Positions 16,411 through 24,869 of a DNA stretch of 33,731 nucleotides are shown piece after piece (the first letter of the stretch is position 1; the number at the start of each line of letters is the position of its first letter). The stretch is from Bacillota bacterium. Its GTDB lineage: Bacteria > Bacillota > Clostridia > Peptostreptococcales > Natronincolaceae. The stretch is from positions 1 through 33,731 of the forward strand of contig JAEWHG010000029.1 of NCBI GenBank assembly GCA_023387935.1, in the 5' to 3' direction. The notes under the pieces are model-generated. The model ran no database searches. It was not told the DNA's origin and worked only from the letters and a program-made list of their open reading frames with translations. Made by a program: the position numbers and the translations under genes.

Positions 16411-16488
16411 TACAGAGAAAATTATCATTTGGATTTTTCATTATAATATAATATTATGAATAGAAATCTAGATAGGGGCGATGATTAT

Positions 16489-16812
16489 ATGGAACCTTTT
16501 GAAATATTCATAAGTGGTTATGCAAAGTTGCCTACAGGTACAACGGCAGAGGAATTATATAAGGTTATAGCTATTGGTATTTTAGTAGATAAAAATACTG
16601 GAGATATTCTTGATGTGGATTGCACGCTAGTAACAGATGTAGCAAAAAAACTTGTAAAAAAATTATTAATAGGAAAAAACATTTTAAATTTTGAGGAAAT
16701 AGAAAAATTAATTAATGAAAGATACTTTGGAACTGTAAAGAAAGCATTAATATCCTCTACTAAAAAGTGTCACGATAAGTTTAAAATGATTTTGGAAGAA
16801 AATAATGTGTAA
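16489..16812 (+). CDS. DUF3870-like small protein
   Basis: A soluble protein of 107 residues. The opening (ISGYAKLPTGTTAEELYKVIAIGI), the strand DKNTGDILDVDCTLVTD and the later YFGTVKKALISSTKK resemble the DUF3870 family as I remember it; no function is established. I prefer the ATG at 16489 over the upstream ATG at 16456 because GATAGGGG lies about 10 bases before it and the extra 11 residues are not family-like. It sits between the exchanger and the CoA-transferase, which suggests a role tied to acyl-CoA metabolism; this is inference only. Confidence 0.75.
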   Translation: MEPFEIFISGYAKLPTGTTAEELYKVIAIGILVDKNTGDILDVDCTLVTDVAKKLVKKLLIGKNILNFEEIEKLINERYFGTVKKALISSTKKCHDKFKMILEENNV

Positions 16813-16910
16813 ACTTAATTGATAAATAAAATTTAATAGGCGGAGAAAATTTAACTCTATTATCTATGAAGGCGAAATCCCTTTTGCTTTACTAGTAGAT
16901 ATCCAACAGT

Positions 16911-16952
16911 TAGATATGCTGATTTTGTATAAATCAGTGTATCTATTTTTTT
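16911..16952 (+). terminator. Terminator or attenuator 50 bases upstream of the CoA-transferase
   Basis: A 15-bp stem (16911-16925 with 16931-16945, two G-U pairs) has a 5-base loop and is followed by seven Ts. No convincing promoter fits between it and the CoA-transferase start at 17002, so it may act as a regulated attenuator. The leader before it (16813-16910) matches no riboswitch I recognise. Confidence 0.75.
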
Positions 16953-17001
16953 ATGAAATAAATAGGTTTAATCTTAAAAAAATTAATTAGGAGGGTTTGA
17001 T

Positions 17002-18504
17002 ATGAAAGAAAGAATTAGAAGAGAGGATCTTAAAGGGAAAGTTATGTCCGCAGAAGCTGCGGCTATGATAATAAAAAATGGAATGACAGTAGCTACTAGC
17101 GGGTTTACTCCTTCTGGCTATCCAAAGGCTATACCTCTAGCATTGGAAAAGAGAGCCAAAGCAGGAGAAGAGTTAGGCATAACAGTATTATGCGGTGCGT
17201 CTGTAGGGGATGAGTTAGATGGAGTATTGACTAGATGCGGAGTAATGAAGAGGAGATATCCATATCAAACTAATGATAATTTAAGAAATGCTATAAATGA
17301 TTCTGAGGTTAATTACCAAGATATGCATTTAAGCCATGTTACTCAATTTATTGATTATGGTTTCTTCGGCAAAATAGATGTGGCTATAGTTGAAGCATTG
17401 GCAATAACTGAAGAAGGTGGAATTATACCTACTACATCAATTGGTTTAATGCCTCAGGCAATAAAAAATTCGGATATTATAATTGTTGAAATTAACACTA
17501 GTCAGCCAATCGAATTGGAAGGGATACATGATATTTATATGACAGAAAAGCCTCCTCACAGAAAAGTGATTCCTATAGAGAAACCAGGTGATAGAGTAGG
17601 AACTAGTTATATTCCGTGTGATCCAGAGAAAATTGGGGCCATCGTTTTTACTGATATACCAGACAAAGTAAGATCACTAGGACCTATCGATGAACCTTCG
17701 AGATTGATTTCAGGACATATTATTGATTTTTTAAAGCATGAAGTGAAGATGGATAGATTACCAAAGAATTTATTGCCATTACAATCAGGAGTAGGGTCTG
17801 TAGCTAACGCTGTACTAGGGGGATTAGTTAATTCTGATTTTAAAGATTTAACTTGCTATACGGAGGTTATACAAGATTCTATGTTTGACTTAATTGATGC
17901 TGGGAAGGTTACTATAGCTTCTGGCACTGCATTGACACCATCAGTAGAGGGACTGAAAAGACTACATGATAATATTAAGCATTATGCTAAACACTGCATA
18001 TTACGACCTATGGAGATTAGTAATAATCCGGAAATTATAAGGCGCCTCGGTATAATAGCAATGAATACCGCTATAGAAGTAGACATATATGGGCATGTAA
18101 ATTCTACTAATATTATGGGGTCTAGAATGATGAATGGAATTGGAGGGTCCGGAGATTTTACTAGAAATGCATATCTTTCTATATTTACTACGGTTTCTAC
18201 TGCGAAGAATGGTAGTATATCTTCTATCGTACCTAAGGCATCTCACATAGATCATACAGAGCATGATGTTTCGGTGGTAGTTACAGAACAAGGGTTAGCA
18301 GATTTAAGAGGGACATCTCCTAAAGAAAGAGCGAGAAAGATTATACAAAACTGTGCTCATCCAGATTACAAGGATATGCTTATGGACTATTTAGAGAGAG
18401 CGGAAAAAACTAAATTTAAATATCAGCCACATTTATTAGATGAAGCGCTCTCATGGCACGATAGATTCCTAAAAACTGGAACTATGAAATTACATGCGAA
18501 TTAA
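17002..18504 (+). CDS. Succinyl-CoA:acetate/propionate CoA-transferase (Cat1/ScpC family)
   Basis: The enzyme moves CoA between succinate and acetate or propionate in the cytosol. The 500-residue protein belongs to the acetyl-CoA hydrolase/transferase family. The catalytic glutamate is E288 in CYTEVIQD, preceded by the glycine-rich PLQSGVGSVANAVLGG and followed by MNGIGGSGDFTRNA, which forms the CoA loop. Family members include clostridial Cat1, propionibacterial and E. coli ScpC, and AarC. In this locus it would use propionyl-CoA to activate succinate, releasing propionate and feeding succinyl-CoA to the mutase. The start has AGGAGGG. A 344-base gap separates it from the mutase. Confidence 0.92.
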   Translation: MKERIRREDLKGKVMSAEAAAMIIKNGMTVATSGFTPSGYPKAIPLALEKRAKAGEELGITVLCGASVGDELDGVLTRCGVMKRRYPYQTNDNLRNAINDSEVNYQDMHLSHVTQFIDYGFFGKIDVAIVEALAITEEGGIIPTTSIGLMPQAIKNSDIIIVEINTSQPIELEGIHDIYMTEKPPHRKVIPIEKPGDRVGTSYIPCDPEKIGAIVFTDIPDKVRSLGPIDEPSRLISGHIIDFLKHEVKMDRLPKNLLPLQSGVGSVANAVLGGLVNSDFKDLTCYTEVIQDSMFDLIDAGKVTIASGTALTPSVEGLKRLHDNIKHYAKHCILRPMEISNNPEIIRRLGIIAMNTAIEVDIYGHVNSTNIMGSRMMNGIGGSGDFTRNAYLSIFTTVSTAKNGSISSIVPKASHIDHTEHDVSVVVTEQGLADLRGTSPKERARKIIQNCAHPDYKDMLMDYLERAEKTKFKYQPHLLDEALSWHDRFLKTGTMKLHAN

Positions 18505-18848
18505 TCCAGAAGTGTAGCTGAAGTTGTTTTTTGAAAGAAATAACTAGTATGTGAAAAATTCAAAAAAATAATAATAATATTTAAGTAGATTTTTAAATAT
18601 ACAAAAAAAGTTGCAAGTATTACCAAAAAGCTGTAGAATACAGGTAGAAGTGCAATTTATAATTCAATAAATGCAAGTTATGAATTAAAAACTGCAAATA
18701 CCAAATAATACGAAATATTATAGTTTTATGAAAATGTTCGGACACTTTGATTACATAAGTTAAGTATGCATTAATAATATATCAGCATTCCTGAAAATTG
18801 AAAGAATATCTTTATGGACTTCAACTTGAAAAATAAGGGGGAAAAGAA
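18505..18848 (+). promoter_or_regulatory. Mutase upstream region with TGCAA half-sites at 21-bp spacing
   Basis: No gene is visible here. TGCAA occurs at 18612, 18651, 18672 and 18693; the last three are exactly 21 bases apart, about two helical turns. The copies at 18651 and 18672 are also similar beyond TGCAA. A weak promoter candidate (TTGATT at 18747, TTAATA at 18771, spacer 18) lies downstream. The arrangement looks like an array for an unknown regulator. The conserved elements of an adenosylcobalamin riboswitch are not seen. Confidence 0.35.
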
Positions 18849-20528
18849 ATGTTTGAAAAGGAAAGTATTGAAGAGTTAAAACAAAAACAAACTGATTGGA
18901 ATGAAAAAAAAGTTGGTAAGGCCTTATCAAAATTTCCTGAAAGAAGGGAGAAATTTGTAACGGGATCTAACCAAGAGGTGGAAAGACTTTATACACCAGC
19001 GGATATCGAAGGGTTTAATTACGATGAGGACTTAGGGTTCCCAGGGGAATATCCATTTACTAGAGGAGTTCAACCTACTATGTACCGTGGCCGTTTTTGG
19101 ACTATGAGACAGTATGCTGGATTTGCTACAGCGGAAGAATCTAATAAACGATATAAATATTTATTGGAACAAGGACAAACGGGATTATCCGTTGCTTTTG
19201 ATCTTCCAACCCAAATTGGATACGATTCAAATCAGCCACTATCTGAAGGTGAAGTAGGTAAGGTTGGGGTTGCTATTGACTCATTAAAAGATATGGAAAT
19301 TTTGTTTGATGGTATTCCATTAGATAAGGTAAGTACATCTATGACGATTAATGCTCCTGCTTCAGTACTACTAGCAATGTATATTGCGGTGGCAGAAAAA
19401 CAAGGTGTTTCTTCAGATAAACTTAGAGGCACAATTCAAAATGATATATTAAAGGAATACATAGCAAGGGGTACATATATCTTCCCACCAGAGCCTTCTA
19501 TGAGATTAATCACTGACATTTTTGAATATTGCTCAAAGGAAGTTCCACAATGGAATACAATAAGTATTTCTGGATACCACATTCGTGAGGCTGGTTCAAC
19601 AGCTGTACAAGAGGTAGCTTTTACTCTAGCCGACGGTATTGCATATGTTGAAGCTGCCATTAAGGCAGGTCTTGATGTAGACACATTTGCACCAAGACTA
19701 TCATTCTTCTTTAATGCTCACAATGATCTTTTAGAAGAGGTTGCAAAGTTTAGGGCGGCAAGAAGATTATGGGCAAAAATTATGAAGGACCATTTTGGAG
19801 CAAAGGATCCAAAATCCATGCAACTTAAATTTCATACACAAACAGGTGGATGCACATTAACTGCTCAACAACCAGATAATAATATTGTGCGAGTAGCTAT
19901 TCAAACGTTGGCAGCCGTACTTGGAGGTACTCAGTCACTACATACGAACTCTAAGGATGAGGCTCTTGCACTTCCAACGGAGGATTCCGTAAGAATAGCC
20001 CTAAGAACACAGCAGATAGTGGCCCACGAAAGTGGAGTAGCTGAAACAATAGATCCTCTGGCAGGGTCCTATTACGTAGAAAGTCTTACAACTAAAATTG
20101 AAACTGAAGCTATGGCTTATATTAATAAAATTAAAGAATTAGGTGGAGCACCTAAGGCTATAGAAAAAGGGTTTATACAAAAAGAAATTATGGATAGTTC
20201 CTATGAATATCAAAAACAAATCGAAAGTGGAGATCGAGTTGTAGTTGGTATGAACAAGTTTAAAATAAAAGAAGATTCTCCAAAGGGACTTTTAAGAGTG
20301 GACCCGGTTGTAGGAGAACTCCAAAAACAAAAAATTGTAAACCTAAAAGAAGAAAGAGACAATGCTGCAGTAGAAAGTAAATTAGAAGCTTTAAAAAAAG
20401 CAGCAGAAGGGGATTTGAACTTAATGCCGTTTATTCTAGAAGCGGTAAGGGAATATGCGACTTTAGGGGAAATTTGTGGTGTGCTTAGAGATGTATTTGG
20501 TGAATATCAACAAAGTGTTATTATATAA
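18849..20528 (+). CDS. Methylmalonyl-CoA mutase, large (catalytic) subunit
   Basis: Catalyses the B12-dependent rearrangement of succinyl-CoA and (R)-methylmalonyl-CoA. The 559 residues cover only the TIM-barrel domain; the B12 domain is encoded separately at 20587. The substrate region YPFTRGVQPTMYRGRFWTMR contains the tyrosine that marks methylmalonyl-CoA mutase (isobutyryl-CoA mutase has Phe), and the arginine in YIARGTYIFPPEPSMR fits the second specificity position. LKFHTQTGG and the long AAVLGGTQSLHTNSKDEA stretch are family hallmarks. This split alpha/beta form is common in Clostridia and archaea. AAGGGGGA precedes the ATG. Confidence 0.95.
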   Translation: MFEKESIEELKQKQTDWNEKKVGKALSKFPERREKFVTGSNQEVERLYTPADIEGFNYDEDLGFPGEYPFTRGVQPTMYRGRFWTMRQYAGFATAEESNKRYKYLLEQGQTGLSVAFDLPTQIGYDSNQPLSEGEVGKVGVAIDSLKDMEILFDGIPLDKVSTSMTINAPASVLLAMYIAVAEKQGVSSDKLRGTIQNDILKEYIARGTYIFPPEPSMRLITDIFEYCSKEVPQWNTISISGYHIREAGSTAVQEVAFTLADGIAYVEAAIKAGLDVDTFAPRLSFFFNAHNDLLEEVAKFRAARRLWAKIMKDHFGAKDPKSMQLKFHTQTGGCTLTAQQPDNNIVRVAIQTLAAVLGGTQSLHTNSKDEALALPTEDSVRIALRTQQIVAHESGVAETIDPLAGSYYVESLTTKIETEAMAYINKIKELGGAPKAIEKGFIQKEIMDSSYEYQKQIESGDRVVVGMNKFKIKEDSPKGLLRVDPVVGELQKQKIVNLKEERDNAAVESKLEALKKAAEGDLNLMPFILEAVREYATLGEICGVLRDVFGEYQQSVII

Positions 20529-20586
20529 TTTGGTATTTTCTGAATACTAACAAATGTTATACTATATTTAAGGGAGGCTTAAATTC

Positions 20587-20985
20587 ATGGAAAGACCTAT
20601 TAGAGTATTAGTAGCGAAACCAGGTTTAGATGGACACGATCGTGGTGCAAAGGTTATTGCAAGAGCTTTAAGAGATGCAGGTATGGAAGTAATTTATACT
20701 GGTTTAAGACAAACACCTGAACAAATTGTAGCGGCAGCTGTACAAGAGGATGTTGAAGTAGTAGCTTTAAGTATCTTATCAGGTGCTCATAATCATTTGC
20801 TGCCTAGAGTAGTAGAACTTTTAAAAATTGAAGGTGCTTATGATGAAACACTTGTTATTGGTGGTGGAGTCATACCAGATGAAGATATACCATTCTTAAA
20901 AGAAAATGGAATTGCAGAAATCTTTACACCAGGAACTCCTACAGCTGTAACTATAGATTTTATTAAAAACAATCTTAAGAGATAA
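20587..20985 (+). CDS. Methylmalonyl-CoA mutase, B12-binding small subunit
   Basis: A 132-residue stand-alone cobalamin domain. It shows the base-off/His-on signature DxHxxG as D15, H17 and G20 in KPGLDGHDRGAKV, then the SxL motif in ALSILSGAH and the GG motif in VIGGGVIP. The histidine coordinates cobalt from below. It complements the large subunit 58 bases upstream, which lacks this domain. GGGAGGC lies about 10 bases before the ATG. Confidence 0.95.
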   Translation: MERPIRVLVAKPGLDGHDRGAKVIARALRDAGMEVIYTGLRQTPEQIVAAAVQEDVEVVALSILSGAHNHLLPRVVELLKIEGAYDETLVIGGGVIPDEDIPFLKENGIAEIFTPGTPTAVTIDFIKNNLKR

Positions 20986-21027
20986 TATATAAAGTTATAG
21001 TAATAAAGATAGTTAGGTGGTGTCATT

Positions 21028-21972
21028 ATGAGTTTAGCCGAAAGACTCTTGAAAGGTGATAAACGGGCGGCAGCCAGACTTATAACGATGTTTGAAAATA
21101 ATGATGTAGAGGCTATTAATCTATTAACAGCACTTTATAAACATACTGGAAAAGCCCAAGTGATTGGTATTACAGGACCTCCGGGAGCTGGGAAAAGCAC
21201 TCTTACTGATAAGCTAGCTAAGGCCTTAAGAAAAGAAGGAAAAAAAATTGGAATTATTGCTATAGATCCTACAAGTCCATTTACAGGGGGTTCTATTTTA
21301 GGGGATAGAGTAAGGATGTCGGATCTTTATACGGACCCAGATGTTTTTATTAGAAGCATGGGAACGAGAGGACATCTTGGAGGGTTATCTAGATCTACTT
21401 TAGGAGCAGTAAAGATTTTAGATATTTATGGATGCGATTACATATTTGTTGAAACCGTAGGAGTAGGACAGTCAGAAGTAGATATTGTAAAAGCATCAGA
21501 CACTATTCTTATGGTGATGGTACCTGGTTTAGGTGACGATATTCAAGCTATTAAGGCTGGTATAATGGAAATTGGAGATGTATTTGCTATTAACAAAGCG
21601 GATAGAGAAGGGGCCTCTAGAACTAAGGTGGAAATAGAGATGGCTTTAGATTTTAATCATAGTGAGTGGCGTCCTCCTGTTTGTGAAGTGGTAGCGCTTT
21701 ATAATAAAGGTATTGATGAACTAGTAGATGAACTAAAAAAACACAGACTATATTTAGAAACTTCTGGACAACTAATAGAAAGAAGAACTAAGAATAGTGA
21801 ACTTGAAATATTAGATTTAACTCAGCAGATTTTAATGAAAAAAATACTTGGAGATGCTGAGGAACAGGGAGATATTCATGAATTATCTAAGTTGGTAGCA
21901 AGGAGAGATTTAGATCCATATACCGCAAGTAAGGAAATAATAGATAAAATAATGAATTCTAATATTATTTAA
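21028..21972 (+). CDS. meaB: Methylmalonyl-CoA mutase-associated GTPase MeaB
   Basis: A G3E-family GTPase that guards the mutase: it gates entry of adenosylcobalamin and release of damaged cofactor. Walker A is GPPGAGKST (50-58); switch regions include IDPTSPFTGGSILGDRVRM and VETVGVGQSEVD, and the base-recognition motif is NKAD. The RSMGTRGHLGGLS stretch is specific for the MeaB/ArgK group. The 314 residues are typical. Position right after both mutase subunits supports MeaB rather than another G3E protein. Confidence 0.96.
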   Translation: MSLAERLLKGDKRAAARLITMFENNDVEAINLLTALYKHTGKAQVIGITGPPGAGKSTLTDKLAKALRKEGKKIGIIAIDPTSPFTGGSILGDRVRMSDLYTDPDVFIRSMGTRGHLGGLSRSTLGAVKILDIYGCDYIFVETVGVGQSEVDIVKASDTILMVMVPGLGDDIQAIKAGIMEIGDVFAINKADREGASRTKVEIEMALDFNHSEWRPPVCEVVALYNKGIDELVDELKKHRLYLETSGQLIERRTKNSELEILDLTQQILMKKILGDAEEQGDIHELSKLVARRDLDPYTASKEIIDKIMNSNII

Positions 21973-21990
21973 GAAAGGTAGGACTTATAC

Positions 21991-22401
21991 ATGAATGTTA
22001 AAAAAGTAGATCACATTGGAATTGCTGTGAAGAATCTAGATGAAACATTAAAGTTTTACCAAGATATTTTAGGTCTTGAGTGCATAGGTACAGAGGTTGT
22101 AGAGGAACAAAAGGTAAGGGTCGCATTTTTGCCTGTAGGGGATACTGAGGTAGAACTTTTGGAATCTACAGCTGAAGATGGACCAATTGCCAAGTTTATT
22201 GAGAAAAAGGGTGAAGGTATCCAGCACATTGCCTTTAGAGTAGACAACATAGAGGAAGCTATTGAAACTATGAAGGAAAAAGGAATGAAAATGATTGACG
22301 AGAAACCAAGATATGGTGCTGGGGGAGCTAGAATAGCATTCTGTCATCCTAAAAGTACAGGTGGAGTTCTTGTGGAGTTAAGTGAGAGGGAGGATCAATA
22401 A
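21991..22401 (+). CDS. mce: Methylmalonyl-CoA epimerase
   Basis: A vicinal-oxygen-chelate enzyme of 136 residues that interconverts the (R) and (S) forms of methylmalonyl-CoA, linking the mutase (R) to the decarboxylase (S). Likely metal ligands are H8 in VDHIGIAV, H79 in GIQHIAFRV and E129 in VLVELSER, in the usual order of two beta-alpha-beta modules. AGAAAGGTAGGA precedes the start. The TAA stop shares its last base with the A of the next ATG (TAATG), so translation is coupled with the decarboxylase alpha subunit. Confidence 0.95.
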   Translation: MNVKKVDHIGIAVKNLDETLKFYQDILGLECIGTEVVEEQKVRVAFLPVGDTEVELLESTAEDGPIAKFIEKKGEGIQHIAFRVDNIEEAIETMKEKGMKMIDEKPRYGAGGARIAFCHPKSTGGVLVELSEREDQ

Positions 22402-23948
22402 TGACTATGAACAAATTAGAAGACCTTCGTAATCGTAAAGCTAAGATTGAAGAGGGTGGAGGTGCGAAAAGAATTGCAGCTCAGCATGAGAGGGGGAAGC
22501 TGACAGCCAGAGAAAGAATTAATTTATTGTTTGATGAGGGAAGCTTTGTTGAGTTAGATGCCTTTGTTAAGCATAGATGTGTTAATTTCGGTATGGATAA
22601 GGTGGACTCTCCTGGTGAGGGTGTTGTAACAGGTTATGGTTTAGTAGATGGTAGACCTGTGTATGCTTATGCCCAAGATTTTACTGTTGTGGGTGGTTCT
22701 TTAGGAGAAATGCACGCTAAGAAAATATGTAAGGTACAAGATCTAGCTTTAAAAATGGGTGCACCTATAGTTGGCATGAACGATTCCGGTGGAGCTAGAA
22801 TTCAAGAAGGTGTAGATGCATTATCTGGCTATGGGGATATTTTCTATAGAAATACGATTGCATCCGGTGTAGTACCACAAATCTCTGCAATTATGGGACC
22901 TTGTGCAGGTGGAGCAGTATATTCACCAGCGCTAACAGATTTTATATTTATGGTTGATAAAACAAGTCAAATGTTTATTACAGGGCCACAGGTTATTAAA
23001 ACTGTAACTGGTGAGGAAGTAAGTGCGGAGGCTCTAGGTGGGGCAATGACTCATAATAAAATTAGTGGAGTTGCTCATTTTGTGACAGCGAATGATGAAT
23101 CTTGTATAGAAGAAATTAGAAGGTTACTGAGCTTCCTACCGTCTAATAATATGGAGACTGCACCACAATTTTATTTAGAAGACGATATGAATAAAATTAT
23201 TCCAGAGCTAGATGAAATTGTACCAGATAATCCAAATAAGCCATATGATATGAAAGCAATAATTACTGCTATTGCAGATGATAATGATTTCTTTGAGGTA
23301 CAACCTTATTATGCACAAAATATGATTACTGGATTTGTTCGTATGAATGGACAGTCTGTAGGAATTATTGCAAATCAGCCGAAAGTATTAGCGGGTTGCT
23401 TAGATATTAACGCTTCCGATAAAGCAGGAAGATTTATTAGAACTTGTGATTGCTTTAATATTCCAATATTAACTCTTGTAGATGTACCAGGATTTCTACC
23501 TGGAACAAGTCAGGAATACGGTGGAATTATTCGTCATGGCGCTAAGATGCTCTATGCCTATAGCGAAGCTACAGTTCCACTGATAACTTTAATAGTTAGA
23601 AAAGCTTATGGTGGCGCATATTTAGCTATGTCTAGTAAACATTTAGGTGCAGATATGGTACTTGCGTGGCCAACTGCAGAGATAGCAGTAATGGGGCCAG
23701 AAGGTGCAGCTAATATTATATTTAAAAATGAAATTGCAGATTCTGAAGATCCTCAATCTACAAGAACTCAAAAAATTGAAGAATATAAAGGGGAGTTTGC
23801 TACTCCTTACAAAGCAGCAGAGAGAGGATTTGTTGATGATGTTATAGAGCCATCGGCTACTAGACCAAGAATTATAGATGCGCTTAATATGTTAGCTAGT
23901 AAGAGAGAACAAAGACCGGCTAAGAAGCATGGTAATTTACCAGTATAG
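22401..23948 (+). CDS. mmdA: Methylmalonyl-CoA decarboxylase alpha subunit (carboxyltransferase)
   Basis: This 515-residue crotonase-fold carboxyltransferase moves the carboxyl group of (S)-methylmalonyl-CoA to biotin. The two oxyanion-hole regions are GMNDSGGARIQEGV and AYGGAYLAMSSK. The same family includes the propionyl-CoA carboxylase beta chain. The neighbours settle the direction: OadG-like, biotin carrier and OadB-like genes follow, and no biotin carboxylase is present. GAGGGAGG precedes the ATG at 22401; a second ATG at 22407 is possible. Confidence 0.94.
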   Translation: MTMNKLEDLRNRKAKIEEGGGAKRIAAQHERGKLTARERINLLFDEGSFVELDAFVKHRCVNFGMDKVDSPGEGVVTGYGLVDGRPVYAYAQDFTVVGGSLGEMHAKKICKVQDLALKMGAPIVGMNDSGGARIQEGVDALSGYGDIFYRNTIASGVVPQISAIMGPCAGGAVYSPALTDFIFMVDKTSQMFITGPQVIKTVTGEEVSAEALGGAMTHNKISGVAHFVTANDESCIEEIRRLLSFLPSNNMETAPQFYLEDDMNKIIPELDEIVPDNPNKPYDMKAIITAIADDNDFFEVQPYYAQNMITGFVRMNGQSVGIIANQPKVLAGCLDINASDKAGRFIRTCDCFNIPILTLVDVPGFLPGTSQEYGGIIRHGAKMLYAYSEATVPLITLIVRKAYGGAYLAMSSKHLGADMVLAWPTAEIAVMGPEGAANIIFKNEIADSEDPQSTRTQKIEEYKGEFATPYKAAERGFVDDVIEPSATRPRIIDALNMLASKREQRPAKKHGNLPV

Positions 23949-23986
23949 AATTCCTTAACATAATAGGAAGAAGAGGTGATGAATAA

Positions 23987-24379
23987 ATGGACTTACTACA
24001 AAGAATGCAGTTTTCTATAGACAGTATGACTCTAGGAGAAAAATTTTTAGGTAGTATGGTAGTAACACTTCTAGGGGTTACCATAGTATTTGCTGCATTA
24101 GCTACATTATATATTGCCATTATTATTATGGAAAAATCAGTAAAAGCGATTCGACCTAAGAAAGAAGCTAATTTAAAGCCTGCTATTATTGAGGAATCAG
24201 TTGCTGAGGATGATAATATAGATAGCGAAGAACTTATAGCAGTTATTACAGCTGCTGTAGCTGCAAGTCTACATACTTCTACTCACAACATTGTTGTTAG
24301 AAATATTACTCGTATATCTGATGCTACACCACCTTGGGCTAAAATAGGAAGGGTCGATCAGGTTAGTAATAAGCTTTAA
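23987..24379 (+). CDS. mmdD: Methylmalonyl-CoA decarboxylase delta subunit (OadG-like)
   Basis: A 130-residue protein with one membrane helix (about 25-49), a basic/acidic linker and a C-terminal stretch ITAAVAASLHTSTHNIVVRNI typical of sodium-pump decarboxylase delta/gamma subunits. It anchors and assembles the carboxyltransferase with the membrane beta subunit. AGAGGTGA precedes the ATG. Confidence 0.9.
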   Translation: MDLLQRMQFSIDSMTLGEKFLGSMVVTLLGVTIVFAALATLYIAIIIMEKSVKAIRPKKEANLKPAIIEESVAEDDNIDSEELIAVITAAVAASLHTSTHNIVVRNITRISDATPPWAKIGRVDQVSNKL

Positions 24380-24444
24380 TTAAATTGGCTTGAATTATAA
24401 ATTAAAATATTAGAATTGAACTACTATTAAGGGGGATTTGTACG

Positions 24445-24834
24445 ATGAGAAAGTTTAATATAACCGTAAATGGTGTTTCCTATGATGTAGAGGTAGAAGA
24501 AATAAAAGATGGTATAGCGGCACCGGCACCAAGAGCGGCAGCTCCTTCGGCTCCAGCTCCAAAGCCTGTAGCGTCTAAACCAGCTGCTTCTAAACCAGCT
24601 CCGGCAGCGGCTCCAGCGGGTGCTACAACTGTTGAAGCGCCAATGCCAGGAAACATATGGAAAGTAGTAGCTAAAGAGGGTCAAGCAGTAAAAGCTGGAG
24701 ATGTACTTATAATTTTAGAAGCTATGAAGATGGAAAATGAGATTATGGCTCCAAATGATGGAGTTGTTGCATCCATTCATGTTGCGGAAGGTGCTGCAGT
24801 AAATGGTGGAGATATTTTAGTATCTCTTAAATAA
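24445..24834 (+). CDS. mmdC: Biotin carrier subunit of methylmalonyl-CoA decarboxylase
   Basis: A 129-residue biotinyl protein. The biotin lysine is K95 in EAMKMEN, placed about 35 residues from the C-terminus as usual. A flexible Ala/Pro/Lys linker (about 24-60) joins a short N-terminal segment to the biotinyl domain, letting biotin shuttle between the alpha and beta subunits. The linker's high GC content comes from Ala/Pro codons, not transfer. The ligase birA lies 1.5 kb downstream. Confidence 0.95.
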   Translation: MRKFNITVNGVSYDVEVEEIKDGIAAPAPRAAAPSAPAPKPVASKPAASKPAPAAAPAGATTVEAPMPGNIWKVVAKEGQAVKAGDVLIILEAMKMENEIMAPNDGVVASIHVAEGAAVNGGDILVSLK

Positions 24835-24869
24835 CAAAGCACCTAAAACAATTGAAAGGAGATGCACAA

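Noticed and set aside
18505..18848. Adenosylcobalamin riboswitch before the mutase
   Set aside because: I could not find the conserved B12-box core; the region is AT-rich with simple repeats.
18849..20528. Isobutyryl-CoA or other acyl-CoA mutase
   Set aside because: The specificity tyrosine in PTMYRGR and the arginine in YIARGTY are of the methylmalonyl-CoA type, and epimerase plus decarboxylase are adjacent.
22401..23948. Propionyl-CoA carboxylase beta chain
   Set aside because: Same family, but OadG-, biotin carrier- and OadB-like genes follow and biotin carboxylase is absent, so a Na+-pumping decarboxylase fits better.
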